Part shown: positions 1-12,384 of the stretch, in pieces
How positions within the stretch are numbered: position 1 is the first letter of the stretch
Layout: each line of letters opens with the position of its first letter
Program-made: the position numbers and the translations under genes
The notes under the pieces: model-generated
Databases searched by the model: none
The model's input: only the letters and a program-made list of their open reading frames with translations
Told to the model about the DNA's origin: nothing
NCBI GenBank assembly: GCA_021234155.1
Contig: JAJEKV010000017.1
Location: forward strand, 17,742,372 to 17,806,371
Length of the DNA: 64,000 nucleotides
Origin: Isoetes taiwanensis
Taxonomy: Eukaryota; Streptophyta; Lycopodiopsida; Isoetales; Isoetaceae
Reading direction: 5' to 3'

Positions 1-940
1 TTACAAAACTACGCTTTCTGATTTCGGCAAGATTATACCCTCGCCCAATGGTGTTACTGTAGAAAAACATTCGTAAAAGAATTTAACGGTCATCTAGCCT
101 TCACCACACATGGCCCTCAAATTCTTTTACGATGATGCCTGAGGACCAGGGTGTTATCGCCCTTAATGCCCATGTTCAAAGGTTTACAGAGCGAAAGAGA
201 GGAGAAGGATTAGGGCAGTCGTTCACTTTCCAGAACAAAACCATCATTTTTGTTGGGTGCTAAATTTGATGATATGTTAGAAGAGTTTTCTAAAGTTAGC
301 TCGATGTCAAAAGCAGCATCTGTATCAAAGATACAACAGAAGAGTAGCGAAGGTAAGAACAAAATAGGAAGGCCTCCTAGAAGAGTAGGAACTGCGAAAG
401 AGGAGCAATGCAGGATGTTCAAAGGAGCTTTGTGCCATTGCAAAGAAATCTCGTGATTCCTTCTGATGTCGATGTGTTGCCAATTAATTTCATCACTGTG
501 TTGCCAGTTAATTTCATGACTTTGATACTGAATCTGAGTCAGATGTTGAAGAATCTAATAGAAAGAGAGATGGATATTTCAAGAATGGCGCTAACTATGA
601 AGAAGGTCCATGATTTGCTTTATATTGACATTTTAAGTAATAATTATTGTGATATTCAATGGATACTAATAATCATTGTAATGTTCAAGTGTTCACATGT
701 TCTAGGACACGATAAGGATTAATTCATCATAAGACCCTTTAATGGATGTTATGAGGGAGAGAGAGTATAAAATTTGGCCCAGACCCTAGGACGTTATGAG
801 AGGGAGGGATAGAGAGGGAGGGAGGGAGGAAGGGAGTATATAAAATTTGGACCAGTCAAATGTTATTAGTTGGTAACAACTTCAATCAACAATTGAGATT
901 AGTTCTCAGCCTATAAACCCGAGAACTAGGGCATTAAGAG
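1..940. other. Intergenic DNA with one unrecognised coding-like stretch
   Basis: No gene is recognised. A plus-strand open frame from about 214 to 456 is hydrophilic and contains a basic KIGRPPRR stretch like an AT-hook, followed by a Cys/His-containing end, but it starts after a stop and has no convincing ATG. It could be a transposase or FAR1-like remnant; that is a guess. Near 755-850 the motif TATAAAATTTGG occurs twice beside a purine-rich GGGA tract. Confidence 0.3.
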
Positions 941-954
941 AGGGATAACACTCC

Positions 955-1134
955 GGAACGAGGGTGTTATGCCCTAGGTAAGAGAGGAATAACACCATGG
1001 AACGAGGGTGTTATGCCCTATTATAATTAACAATCGAGGGCTGGGGACTGGAACGAGGGTGTTATGCCCTAGGTAAGAGAGGAATAACACCATGGAACGA
1101 GGGTGTTATATGCCCTATTATAACAATCGAGGGC
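955..1134. repeat. Tandem duplication of an ~86-bp unit
   Basis: Two copies, 955-1041 and 1050-1134, separated by 8 bases. Each contains the motif GAGGGTGTTATGCCCT twice and ends in CAATCGAGGGC. The copies differ by a few small indels. Degenerate forms of GGTGTTA/TAACACC continue to about 1,330, so this is part of a larger decayed repeat. Confidence 0.85.
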
Positions 1135-1140
1135 GGATGC

Positions 1141-3858
1141 CCAAGATTGTTAGAGTCGGGCATAAACACCCAAGTTCTCGTGTGTTATCTGCCTTAACAA
1201 ACTGGGCACGAGAGTTTTATTGTGGTTTTCTGGTGATTTCCATAACACGCTAAGTGTTTGTGGTCATTTGGCATAACAAACTAGGTGTTTATGCGCCTTT
1301 ATTGGTGTTACTAGTGGATAACGCCACTGCAACCACCACTGCAACCAACAACTGAGATTTGATCTCTGCTATAAAACTTGAGGGCTAGGTTGTGAAGGAG
1401 CACGCAAAAATGGAGGTAGAGTAGCCTTTCTGTTTGACAATACTCTGGAGGAGTAGCTATGGTCAAAGGGAATACACGCAAGGCTATCTAGAAATAGTTC
1501 AAATCAAAGGACCTATAATGGCAACATTGTTCTTCTTTAACTATCGCAACTGCAGTGATATTGTTCTATTGTTGGGACAATTTGAACGTACACGGATACA
1601 CTATATGTATACGTGTAAAAATACTATCTATCTATGTAGGTACTAGGTTCTTCATGAAGCGTGAATTGCACATATACTATTAATACAATCGCTAGTAGCA
1701 TCCATTTGCTAGACTTAAAGTAGTGTTGATTTACTTTAAGAATGTCCTGGACACTAACATTGCCTTCATTCTTATTTTCCTTCAAGATAGAACAAGTAGA
1801 CTAACTCTGCAGCTAGGTTGCAGTAGTTACTTTCTGCAATTATATTACTCTACAGAACAAAACGATGTAAGAAGAGATGAAAAATAGAATATCGAAATTT
1901 CAAGTATTCAGTACCCTCTTACTTCCGTTCAACCTTACTTCCGTTCAGGTCACGTCAATTTTACAATAAGTAGCATTGGTCTCTCTCTGCGCGCAACACA
2001 GATTTCGAAAAATCCCACTTAAAATACAAACCGAGTAAAAAGGTAAAAGTCTCAGCAACCTACGATCTTGCAGGCGGCCCGTTTCCAATCAGAAGAACCC
2101 ATAATACTGTGAATTCTGAGCAGCATTTCCAGTTAAGCATCAACTCAAACAAGCAAGTTAAGTTGATGCAATCTTGCATATCTCCAGCCGCTGCATAGCT
2201 TATCATAATCTGCGCCACTCCTGATTCGACTCCGTCTATTTCTGTGATTCTGTTCCCAAAAACCGAGCAGCTGCAATCCGTGTGGTTAATCCGGCAATTA
2301 AAGCTGTTCACATCTCATGCTGCCATCCAAAAACGCTAAGTTATTTTTAAGTAATAGGCTACACCTTTTTCTTCATGAACAAAGAAGGGCGATGCTATGC
2401 AAAAATGCGGGAGCAATTCTGGTGAAGGAAAAACTCCTCCAAATCTGGCGGGGTGAAGAAACGGCGTGGAAGGGATGCGTTAGTTTGGAGGAGTCTGCTA
2501 AATTTGCGAGGCGGGGGAGGGGGAAGGAGGGGGGTCTCAGCTCTGTCACGTTTTGGCGTGTTGAAGAATTGAGGATGCATTGTGTTGTATTCCGGTGGCT
2601 TATTTCCGATGCCCGCTACCACGGTAGCCGTTTCGCTGGTAGCTACCTCGGTAGCCGTTTCCTTGGTTACCATGTTCGCCATCTCGGTCTTCCTCCATGC
2701 TTTCTCCACCGTAGCTACCATGTCCGCCATGTTCGGTCTTCCCCCCCGCTTTCTGCTTTATATACATATCACCTCTGATGTGGCTCCTCTCTTAATTCTC
2801 CACATCAGCACCCATGTCACGTGAGAAGCCATTTGCCCAAAAATCTTCCCCGATTTCTTGCTTCAAACGCTCACGCGTTCACCCTTCACGCGCTCTCACG
2901 TCTCACGTCTGTTTAACCTCGTTGGTGGCCTCGTCTCCTTTCATTTTTTCCTTTCTAATAAATGCATCCGCATTTTGTCTAAATACACCCGCATTGCTTT
3001 CTTTATTGTTTTTTTTTTTAGCACGTTTGCACAAACGCAAGTGGACACTTTGAAGCAATTTCAGAGTGTCCACGTTGCTGCCAGGTGGGATTTTTGTGTA
3101 GGTGGCTGATGTTTCCGTCGTTGGATTTCATCTACGGCTGTGGAAATTCAAGAAAATTCCAAGTGGGATGTCCGTTACCAGAAGGCCGTGACGATTGCTC
3201 TTAGCAGGTTTGCCAGAAATTAGGTTTTCATGAGTTTGAAGAGCTTAGAAGCCAAGCTCGAAAAGTTTGAAGGTTTTTGCTATGGGGACGACTATGGGTA
3301 TCCGGCATTCCGGCATTTCCTTTGCCCCTGACCTTCTTGCCCATTCTTCTGCCCTTTCCGGTAACGTGGATCCTCCTTTTTTTCCTTGCCTTTTGCTCCA
3401 AATCCGAGCAAAATAGACCCTGGATTTTACCATGAAGACCATGAAGCAGAGGATAACCATCAATCGTAAGTTAGAGCCTTTTTTCCATTTTTTTTTTCTT
3501 TCCTTCACGGTGGGTATGGCCGGGGATTCTCCTCCGCCTCATCATTACTGAGCATGAATCTGTGGACTTCGAGGTTTATTTTTTCTTTTGCCTGTCCGTT
3601 GCCAAGAGAGCTCTCTATTTTCCGCAATGCAGGTTTATCCATTTTCCTGGTGCAACAAACGTGTTCTTTGATCCAGTATTAGCGCTTAATAGTCCTCTAG
3701 GTATAATAGATCTGCATTTTCTTGCTCTGGGTGCTTCTACAGTAGATGGTCGGGTTCTAATTGGCATGGAACTGTATTCTACCAACGGACACAGTTTCTT
3801 AATGGACGTTTCTTACTAATTATCTACCAACACACACAATTTCTTTTTTGCTATGGGT
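1141..3858. other. Intergenic DNA, no recognised gene
   Basis: Several open frames exist on both strands but none shows a known domain or a convincing exon structure. Around 2,605-2,715 short imperfect repeats of GGTAGCCGTTTC and its inverse alternate, which explains the overlapping frames there. A T-rich run follows near 3,008. The frame at 3,562-3,819 is hydrophobic and unrecognised. Confidence 0.4.
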
Positions 3859-4110
3859 TCTGCTATAACAGATAGCCAAGTTCTGCTACAACACGTTTCT
3901 TTCCAAATAGGTTGTAAGATCTCTTTAAACTTCTTATCTTCAGATATGTTGCACCGATGCAGTTTTTTTCATGAAGGTGATTATTTTCTGCTATAACAGA
4001 TAGCCGGATTCTGCTACAACAGGTTTCTTCCCAAATAGGTAGTCATATCTCTTTAAACTTCTTATCTTCAGATATGCTGCACCGATACGGTTTTCTTCAT
4101 TGAAATGATT
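3859..4110. repeat. Tandem duplication of a ~126-bp unit
   Basis: Copy one is 3,859-3,985 and copy two 3,986-4,110. Both begin TTCTGCTATAACAGATAGCC and run through TCTTTAAACTTCTTATCTTC to a TTCAT end. About ten substitutions separate them. No coding potential is seen. Confidence 0.85.
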
Positions 4111-6430
4111 ATTGGGTGTAGACTAGCAGTACATTTCTAAACCACTTATGATGGTTCTGATGTTTTCGTTTCTGGTCCTCTGCAATGAAATTCCATACTT
4201 GTTTGATCTGTGCCTGTGCAACTCTTTGGGCTCTGTTGATCCGAGTTTGATTTTCTTACCACAGGGCAAACTGAAGCATGCATACCTACTTTGATTTCAA
4301 CTACTCTATTTGGAAGGTAATTTCTTTTTGGCAGGGAAGGTTTTGATCTTTTCTTTGTTCAAACACCTCGTGCTTTCTCTGTTGCCTTAAAAGGCAGTTT
4401 ACCCATAGCTTATATAGCGCTAGCATTACGAGGACCCTGGGCATTTCTAATGGATATGACTAAAGCCATTTTGCATAGTATCTCCATTCTTCTTGTCTTA
4501 GATGCATGGCATCATCGAATAGTACTTAATGGACTCCTAATAAAACTGTTGAAAGATACTTCTTTTGCCATTAGAAACTTCTGGTGCAAGCTTCCATGAG
4601 GCAAGAAAGAACAGTGTTTGCATTTACAATTCTGCAAAATATGATCTTTATGAGGTTTCATGGAGATATGGAATGTGTGATCTAGTAGTAATAGTTGTTA
4701 TATGCTAGTAGTGGTAATTGGTTCTTATTGTTGTTCTACCATCTGTTTCAAGCTTGTACTCGTGGACTTATTGGTTCAAGTTCCCATTTTGTAAGCAAGC
4801 ATCGTATATAAGAACTGTTGGATGCTAATGAATTACAACAGAGATTTTGATTAACAGAAGGTTGACCACTCTGTTCCTTCCCAGTAGCTTAGCTTATATA
4901 TATTGATCATTTTAATGGTTTGCTCTTCATGACCGCTTTATGACATCAGTATGGTCCATGCAGTAAACTGAATCCCCTTGCCAACATGTGCAATTCGGCA
5001 GCATCCGTAAGTGCTTTATTTTGGGGCACACTGTGTGCTCTAATTGATTCAAAGCTATAAACCTTCCAATTCATATTAGAAACAACAGGTTACTCCTATG
5101 CTTTTCTCCATTCTATGCCATATAGAACATGTGTTTGCAGGAGGCAATAGGATGCTAGTTAATTACCTTGGAATTTTCTCAACAAAGGTGAATGTGTCTA
5201 ATTCAAATGCAGGGAAAAATGACAAAGGCATGCCGTCTCAAAACTATGGCAGAATCTTCGTTGATTGCCCCATCACATGTATGTCTTGTCCTTTTCTGTT
5301 ATGTAGTTCTCTTCATTGACCATCCAATTTAAGCAGATGCATTAAATGGCTGGAAATTGCTACAAGGACCACCTTAACATGGCAATTTTAAAAATTGTAA
5401 AAATTCTCAAGTTTCCATAACAGTGTAGCAGCAGGACCAATGTAAGAAATTTTATTTGAAATCTCTTACTTCTAGTTTATCCTATGCCTACTTCTTTATT
5501 GTTGATGCAAATAATAGCCTTTCATTTGAGATAGATTTGATTCAAATCTGAGCTCAAACTTCAAATATGAACATCAAATGCTTGAAGGAACCAAGAAGCA
5601 AATCTATTAACTGATTGGTCAATCTGTGTTTTTACTCCGCAAGGTAAAGGAAGGCAGAGTGAAGCCCCAAATTTCAACAAAAATACTTCAATGTAAACTA
5701 CTCTTCAATCTATTTCAACCTCTTATCTCATTGATTGACTGTCTATGAATATCTTGAGAATGGTTAGAGCTTAAGCTATCATGGCTTTGAATCTTCTTCA
5801 TAACAATGCATGCATCAGAAACATTGCCATACTTTGCATACATATGAATTTTAGTTCAGTGCCTACCACAAAATTCATATCACATTTTCCACCTATTGTT
5901 TCATTATCGGCCCCCTTATCCTTTTCAAATGCAAACAGTCCAGCATATGCATCAAGAATATGCGTCAATATATACTAAAATATTTTCGACCTTGTGTCAA
6001 ATAGCCATGCACAATGCAATTGGAGCAACTTCTAGGACAACAATATCTAGCTTTGCCTCCTTGACCAGAAGAATACCTGGGAATTCATGTAGTCAACAAA
6101 TTCATTGGAGAAACATTTGTTGACCATCAACTGGTCATCAACAAAATGACTGCCAAATTGTCAGATTTCGTAACGGAAATGGAACAAGCCATAGATAAAG
6201 TTCACAAAGCCTTCAAATGTGGCCAAATGATGAAGTGGATTAACCGACCACCAACCTGAAACCAAAAGAGAGCAAGTAGAACATCATTAGGAAGAGCCAA
6301 AAAACGCAGGCTACTGAAAAGCGCATTGTCAATTAGAACGACAATGCTAGAAATAGTAGTCAATGATCCTAGAGATCTTGACAACGAGGAAAATCAATCC
6401 TATACAAAGTAATCAGACGTGCTTTTGACT
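4111..6430. other. AT-rich intergenic DNA
   Basis: No recognisable gene. A possible small exon lies near 5,210-5,278: a CAG acceptor after AAATG and a GT donor at ACAT/GTATGT. No homology is evident and adjacent exons are not apparent. The rest is AT-rich sequence without clear repeats. Confidence 0.4.
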
Positions 6431-6432
6431 AG

Positions 6433-6970
6433 TTTTTTTTTTTTTTTGAGGGATAAAAAAGATTTTATTTACTTAGAGAGAATGATACAAAACCACATGG
6501 CAGAGGTGCACCCATCCACGAATATGAGATGGGAGTAGCTACGTAGCTCCAGCTTGTACTATTCTCTTTCCCGACCTAGACCAGATTAAAATAGGTGCCC
6601 CATTTTACCTCTTCTTCACGTTTAAAAACTAGCCTAAATTTTTTAAGTCTTTCAAGTACCAGGTGAAGTAGCTGAGTTGATCATATGAATACCTCCTGAT
6701 TCTCAGCGAAGACTCGGGCATTCCTCCTTTTCCATATTGACCAGATCGTCCAGGCCCTGGCTATGTGAAAAGAAATCTTCTTCTTGGGACACCATTCTGG
6801 AGGGAGAATTCCTAGCAGCAATTCTTTGGTTCCTAAGGGGTATTCGAACCTATCTAGACTCCAGGCCCATACTTCATGCAGCATCCCATATTCCACCAGA
6901 TAATGTTCTATGGATTCTTCTTAAGTGGGCTCATGTTATTGTCCCATTTCACAACAGGAGAAAGGCCATT
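6433..6970 (-). mobile_element. Plant L1-type LINE, 3' part (zf-RVT end and poly-A)
   Basis: On the minus strand the frame at 6,681-6,896 reads as the C-terminal end of a plant LINE polyprotein. It has the zf-RVT-like pattern EESIEHYL..EYG and then an aromatic-rich tail with WSIWKRRNARVF. A 15-base T run at 6,433-6,447 is the poly-A tail on the minus strand. Two stops occur in the frame between 6,897 and 6,960, so this is a pseudogene. The upstream part of the same ORF continues at 12,607 beyond an inserted element. The missing 5' portion (endonuclease and reverse transcriptase) is not seen. Confidence 0.8.
6961..6970. other. Left target-site duplication of the 5.6-kb element
   Basis: AAAGGCCATT here matches AAAGCCCATT at 12,607-12,616 with one mismatch. 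Removing the insert and one copy rejoins the flanking LINE coding frame. Confidence 0.75.
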
Positions 6971-7182
6971 TAGCGACGTCTATCACGGCGTCCTGACGGC
7001 GTCGCCGACGACGTCGCTCAGCAGACGTCGTCAGCTGCGGTCGTCGCATCGACGGCGTCGCGTCGCGACGCGACGGCGTCGCCGCCTGACGTCAGCGACG
7101 CGGGCGTGGCGAGACGTGACTTCGGGCGTGACTTCGGGGCGTCGCGGCGCGGCGATGGCGTCGCGTCTTGACGTGTGTCTGA
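6971..7182. repeat. Left GACGTC-rich terminal array
   Basis: About 210 bp extremely rich in CpG, built of overlapping GACGTC, GGCGTC and GCGACG words. It contrasts with the AT-rich DNA on either side and pairs with the array at the other end of the element. Confidence 0.8.
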
Positions 7183-7904
7183 AAAAAAAATAAAAAATTA
7201 AAAGAAAAATAAAAATAAAAATAAAAAAATGGAAAGAATTTTAATAGTTAATTACAATATCATATACAAGAGGCAAGAGGCGAGTAGTGGCTATCTTTAC
7301 GTGTTCCCTGTTAGGGGAAAACCCGTATAGCCAATTCTATAACAATACGACCAATATTACATTGAAAGTTAACGTGAACTAAGAGTTTATAGCACTTACG
7401 AATCTATGTAAAAAAGCCTTTTCGGCCGCCGGAACCCAAGTGAGACGGAATTCGTTTGCTTGAAGTTGCCTTGGCAGTCCGCGGAGGCGATGTTTTTTCT
7501 TGGAATCCTTTGCGTTCGAAGTGATCGATTGCAAGGAATACAACATGACAAGTTAAATGTCTTATTTCAATTGAACCGAATGGCAACAAATAACAAATAC
7601 CTTGATATCTTCCTTATGGACCAGTTAAGTGGTTTAGGGACCTTTGACCAATCGCCTCCCAATTTTTGGCATTCGACTTCAATTTTGCAATCACTCTTTG
7701 CCTTTTCTATAAATCGATAGATTAACACAAAACAAAAGAATAAAAATAAGACTATGACTAGGTCATGTACCTTCTTTTTTGGCGGCTCCCCCATCATCGA
7801 AATGAGCCCCCTTCAAATCTGGATTAGTCGGATTAAAAGCTAGAGTTGGCTAACATAGGCTTTAGGATTATAAGCTAGATTTGGCCACCTCTACCTAAGA
7901 ATTA

Positions 7905-8200
7905 CAAGAAAAGTCGACTTGGACCCGAACACACAGTGCGTCTCCACTATGAGTGGAGCCTCATAGGTAATCCTTGAACAAGCCACTACAATTTTATTTT
8001 AAACCTAAAAATAACAAGTGGTCAGGACTTGAACCGGTACGTGGCCCTCTCCACTCTAGGTGGAGCCCCGTGCCTTTGAACAAGCCACTCCTTAACCTAG
8101 GAAAAATATATATGATCGTAGTGAAGTGGACTTCAAACCCGTACATGGTCCTCCCCACTCTAGGTGGAGCCGACCCGCGTGCCCTTGAACAAGCCACCCA
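7905..8200. repeat. Three imperfect ~105-bp repeats with a hairpin
   Basis: Units end near 7,988, 8,089 and 8,197 with GAACAAGCCAC. Each carries a hairpin such as CTCCAC-TCTAG-GTGGAG. On the minus strand, words like GGTTCAAGTCC resemble a tRNA T-arm, but no cloverleaf can be built, so no tRNA is called. Confidence 0.65.
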
Positions 8201-8340
8201 TCAATTTTTTTAACCTACTTAAAATTATAAAAATAAAATGCAAGTGCGATCAACTTACCAAAAGAAGGGCGTGTGTAACAAGATCCCCGACGGGTCCAAA
8301 TCGAAATAGAAAGCAACAAAGAGTTAGAAGAATAAGACAA

Positions 8341-8670
8341 CGAAAAAAGATCAAGAAGAAACAAAAAAAAAAAAAAAAAAAAAAAAAGATGAAGAAATAG
8401 TAAAACAAGAAAGAAAAAAAATGAATGAATCAAAGAAGAAGAGAAGGGTGGAGAAAGAAGAGAAGGGAAAAAGAGGAGAAAAAAGAAATTAGGGGAAGAA
8501 AGAGAAGAATGGAAGAAATAAGAGAATGAAATGGAAGAAGATAGAAGAATGGAAGAATGGAAGAGTGAAATGAGGGAAGAATCGAAGAAAGAAATGAGGA
8601 AAGAAGGAAAAAGAAGAAGAATGAAGAAACAAGAAGAAGAAAAAGAAGGAAAGAGATAGAAAAAAAAATT
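8341..8670 (+). repeat. Homopurine tract (GAA/AAG-rich)
   Basis: Roughly 330 bases are more than 90% purine on the plus strand, including a run of about 26 A near 8,364-8,388. Such tracts are simple repeats and can form triplex DNA; no coding meaning is inferred. Confidence 0.9.
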
Positions 8671-8865
8671 TGAAATCTACACTAAATCATTCAATCCAAA
8701 AAACCATTCAATCCAAAAACCATGATCTACTAACCTTAAAAAGAGTGCTTGCAAGTCGCTCAAGGTCAAATGGCCCCAAGATCGCCCAAAATAGTCGATA
8801 GAAGGAAGCCTAGGAATGGTCCCGGAAAAGACGGTCCGCGGGACTGTAAAAAGCACACGGCGTCG

Positions 8866-8947
8866 ACGTCGCATGCGACGTAATTTTGAAATCGTATATA
8901 CGATTTCGAAATCGTATATACGATTTCAAAATCGTATATATCGATTT
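8866..8947. repeat. Run of perfect palindromes
   Basis: ACGTCGCATGCGACGT (8,866-8,881) is a perfect palindrome. It is followed by two adjacent perfect 20-bp palindromes, GAAATCGTATATACGATTTC, at 8,888-8,907 and 8,908-8,927, and a degenerate third at 8,928-8,947. A related palindrome, GGACGTCGCATGCGACGTCC, lies at 12,513-12,532 in the right end of the same element. Confidence 0.9.
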
Positions 8948-9193
8948 AACGTCGCATGATCACGGTCCGCGACGTATTTTGTTATAGCGACATCTAACAC
9001 TTTTTAATTTTTTTGGTGCCTTTTTTTCATCTGATGGTCATGAAAGTTTGTCCTTATGCTAATTTGGACATTCCCGAGCCATATATGCAGTCAAAATCAC
9101 ATTCCGGATTTAACCAATCTTCTATTGCTACTACTTACGAATGTAAGCGGGATGTTTGAGCCTGGGGTGGCATGTTTGAGCCTGGGGTGGCGA

Positions 9194-12100
9194 TTTGATA
9201 AGTTCTCCCGAACGGATGTTGGATTTTTTTGGCCCTTATCGAACGAGGGCCCTTGAACGAAGGATTCAATGGTCGGATAGGGGAACCGAGATCCGTGAGT
9301 GTGGTCTTTAGCGTATGGCCCCCCGGGGGAGCGCTGCCAGGAAAGGCTGCCTCGGGAAACTTTTTGGGGCTCGCCTCCTGGGGTTCGAACTCTCCCCTCT
9401 AATGAGGCGGCCTTGCAAGGTCCTGGCCTTGTTTGACTTGGGCAAGTGTGCCAGCTCGGCTGCCCAACAACAGGCTGCCCGGACCGTTCTAATGCAAACA
9501 CTTTGATCTAAACCTTGTCCGGAAATTTTGAAAACTGGCCTGTCTATTGGCGATGACTTATGAAGCCTGCTGACAAAAAATCAGAATTTAATTCCGTACT
9601 ACGCATTAATTACAAATTTATGAATGTCTTGCTACTGCAAAAGCTGCCCTTTACTTCTAACTGCCACAACGGGAGGAGTACAGATCCAAACTCCATTCCG
9701 TCAGTTCCCCTTGCTTCGCGTTCTCAACTGCATCTTATCGGCCAAGTCCCAAGAGCAAAAGACCAAAACTCGGCACCCAAAACGCAAACCCTGCTAGAAC
9801 CTGGCAACTCATAGGGTTTACGTTTTAGAGGCTCTATCCTTGTCAGATTCGACTAGGACCTTGCGCCGTGTCTTGGCGTAGGGGGGTGTTGGCGCTTGAG
9901 CACGAACCCTAAAACCATCCGGAGCGGCTTGCCCCAAAGTCCTCTCCCCGGCCCCAGCGACGGACGGGGAACTTCCCTCTCGGAATCGTGGATTCGGCTC
10001 GCCAATGGACTCAGAACGTCGACATTGCCCTGGGGACCAAGTTTCGTGGCCAGAAGACCACCCCTTCTCGAGGAAGCGTCAAACTATCTCATGTCCAACA
10101 CACTCGTAGTCAATTGGCCTAGGAGGTGGTGTGGGAATCGCAGCGTGGGGGCGTAAGTGTTTCTTTCTTTTGCAAAACTGATCGCGTGCTACTTGGTCTC
10201 TAGGGTAATTTCGGCCTCCCTTGACGATGTGGCGAAGTCGAATCGCCATTCCGGAGCCTCCGCAATGTCCGAACGACAAAACACTTTGGTTTCTACGATT
10301 AAATCGACCGCGGGGGGCGCTTCGCGGTTTGATAAGTTCTCCCAGACGGATGTTGGATTTTTGGACCTTATCGAGCGGGGCCCTTGAACGAAGATTCAAC
10401 GGTCCGGATAGGGGAACCGAGGATGCGAGTGTGGTCTTTAGCGTACGGCCCCCCGGGGGAGCGCTGCCAGGAAAGGCTACCTCGGGAAATTTTTTGGGGC
10501 TCGCCTCTTGGGGTTCGGACTCTCCCCTCTAATGAGACGGCCTTGCAAGGTCCTGGCCTTGTTTGACTTGGGCAAGTGTGCCAGCTCGGCTGCCCAACAA
10601 CAAAGCTGCCGGACCGTTCTAATGCAAACACTTTGATCTAAACCTTGTCCGGAAATTTTGAAAACGGCCTCAGTATGTTGGCGATGACTTAGGAAGCCTT
10701 CTGACAAAAAATCAGAATTTAATTCCGTACTATGCATTAATTACAAATTTATGAATGTCTTGCTACTGCAAAAGCTGCCCTTTACTTCTAACTGCCACAA
10801 CGGGAGGAGTACAGATCCAAACTCCATTCCGTCAGTTCCCCTTGCTTCGCGTTCTCAACTGCATCTTATCGGCCAAGTCCCAAGAGCAAAAGACCAAAAC
10901 TCGGCACCCAAAACGCAAACCCTGCTAGAACCTGGCAACTCATAGGGTTTACGTTTCAGAGGCTCTATCCTTGTCGATTTCGACTAGGACCTTGCGCCGT
11001 GTCTTGGCGTAGAGGGGGGTGTTGGCGCCGAGCACGGACCCTAAAACCATCCGGGAGCGGCTTGCCCCAAAGTCCTCTCCCTGGTACCACGGCGGCGAAT
11101 GGGCAACTTCCCCTCTCCGGAATCGTGATTCAGCTCTGCCAATGGACTCAGAACGTCGACATTGCCCTGGGGACCAAGTTTCGTGGCCAGAAGACCACCC
11201 CTTCTCGAGGAAGCGTCAAACTATCTCATGTCCAACACACTCGTAGTCAATTGGCCTAGGAGGTGGGCGTCCGAATCTTTTACAACGTAGGGGCGTAAGT
11301 GTTTCTTTTCTTTTGCAAAACTGGCCGTGTGCAACTTGGTCTCTAGGGTAATTTCGGCCTCCTGACGATGTGGCAAAGTCGAATCGCCATTCCGGAGCCT
11401 CCGCAATGTCCGAACGACAAAACACTTTGGTTTCTACGATTCCGACCGCGGGGCGCCAGCGGTTTGATAAGTTCTCCCGGACGGATGTTGGATTTTTTTG
11501 GACCTTATCGAGCCAGGGCCCTTGAACGAAGGATTCAACGGTCGGATAGGGGAACCGAGATCCGGGAGTGTGGTCTTTAGCGTACGGCCCCCCGGGGGAA
11601 CGCTGCCAGGAAAGGCTGCCTCGAGAAACTTTTTGGGGCTCGCCTCTTGGGGTTCGGACTCTCCCCTCTAATGAGGCGGCCTTGCAAGGTCCTGGCCTTG
11701 TTTGACTTGGGCAAGTGTGCCAGCTCGGCTGCCCAACAACAGGCTGCCCGGACCGTACTAATGCAAACACTTTGATCTAAACCTTGTCTGGAAATTTTGA
11801 AAACTGGCCTGTACTTGGCGATGACTTAGGAAGGCTGCTGACAAAAAATCAGAATTTAATTCCTTACTATGCATTAATTACGAATTTATGAATATCTTGC
11901 TACTGCCCAACAACAGGCTGCCTAGACCGTTCCAATGCTACCTATTTGATCAGAACTTTATCCGGAAATTCTAAAAATTTGCCTGTATGCTGGGGATGAC
12001 CTAGGAAGCCAGCTGACAAAAAATCAGAATTTAATTCCATACCATGCATTAATTACGAATTTATGAAGCAGAATGCAAAAGAACGCATAACTAAAAAATT

Positions 12101-12360
12101 CTGCATCGAAAAAAGGTGGAATTTTGACAATCGGTGCAACGTGCCGGTGCGGACATGAGAAAAACATTTCACTAGGATATGCAGTGTTGGTGCACGATGA
12201 AATAGCTCCGAGTCTTCCAGAGCTCACATCTCTTACGAAGGCCCTGGCGATGGACGAGCAATTTCCCCTCTCCAAAACCATGATTTGGCTCTTCCAATGG
12301 ACTCAGAATATCGACATTACCCTAGGGACCAACTTTCGTGGCCAGAAGACCACCCTTGTT
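9194..12360. repeat. 1,134-bp tandem repeat, two full copies and a decayed third
   Basis: The phrase TTTGATAAGTTCTCCC recurs at 9,194, 10,328 and 11,463, giving periods of 1,134 and 1,135 bp. Copies share long near-identical stretches (for example GACTTGGGCAAGTGTGCCAG and CTTTCGTGGCCAGAAGACC-like words). The third copy diverges after about 11,900, has an internal repeat of its GACAAAAAATCAGAATTTAA part, then resumes at about 12,270-12,356. Repeated frames such as 9,097-9,501 and 11,216-11,770 (minus) are simply this repeat read through; no domain is recognised. Confidence 0.9.
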
Positions 12361-12384
12361 CTCCAAAAAGAATAAAGTACACTA

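Larger units (their letters stand above)
7183..8865. other. Interior of the 5.6-kb element, left half
   Basis: A-rich runs at 7,180-7,230 are followed by low-complexity DNA. No transposase motif is seen. It contains the imperfect repeats at 7,905-8,200 and the purine tract at 8,341-8,670, listed separately. Confidence 0.5.

Noticed and set aside
2395-2778. Overlapping ORFs on both strands around 2.4-2.8 kb
   Set aside because: Opposite-strand frames over short GGTAGC/GCTACC repeats; composition explained by the repeat.
8018-8197. tRNA genes on the minus strand (GGTTCAAGTCC words)
   Set aside because: No anticodon or D-arm can be formed and the three units are imperfect repeats with a CTCCAC/GTGGAG hairpin.
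9097-11770. Repeated ORFs of 87-184 codons (MFALERSG... type)
   Set aside because: They recur once per 1,134-bp tandem unit with changing ends; a by-product of the repeat rather than genes.
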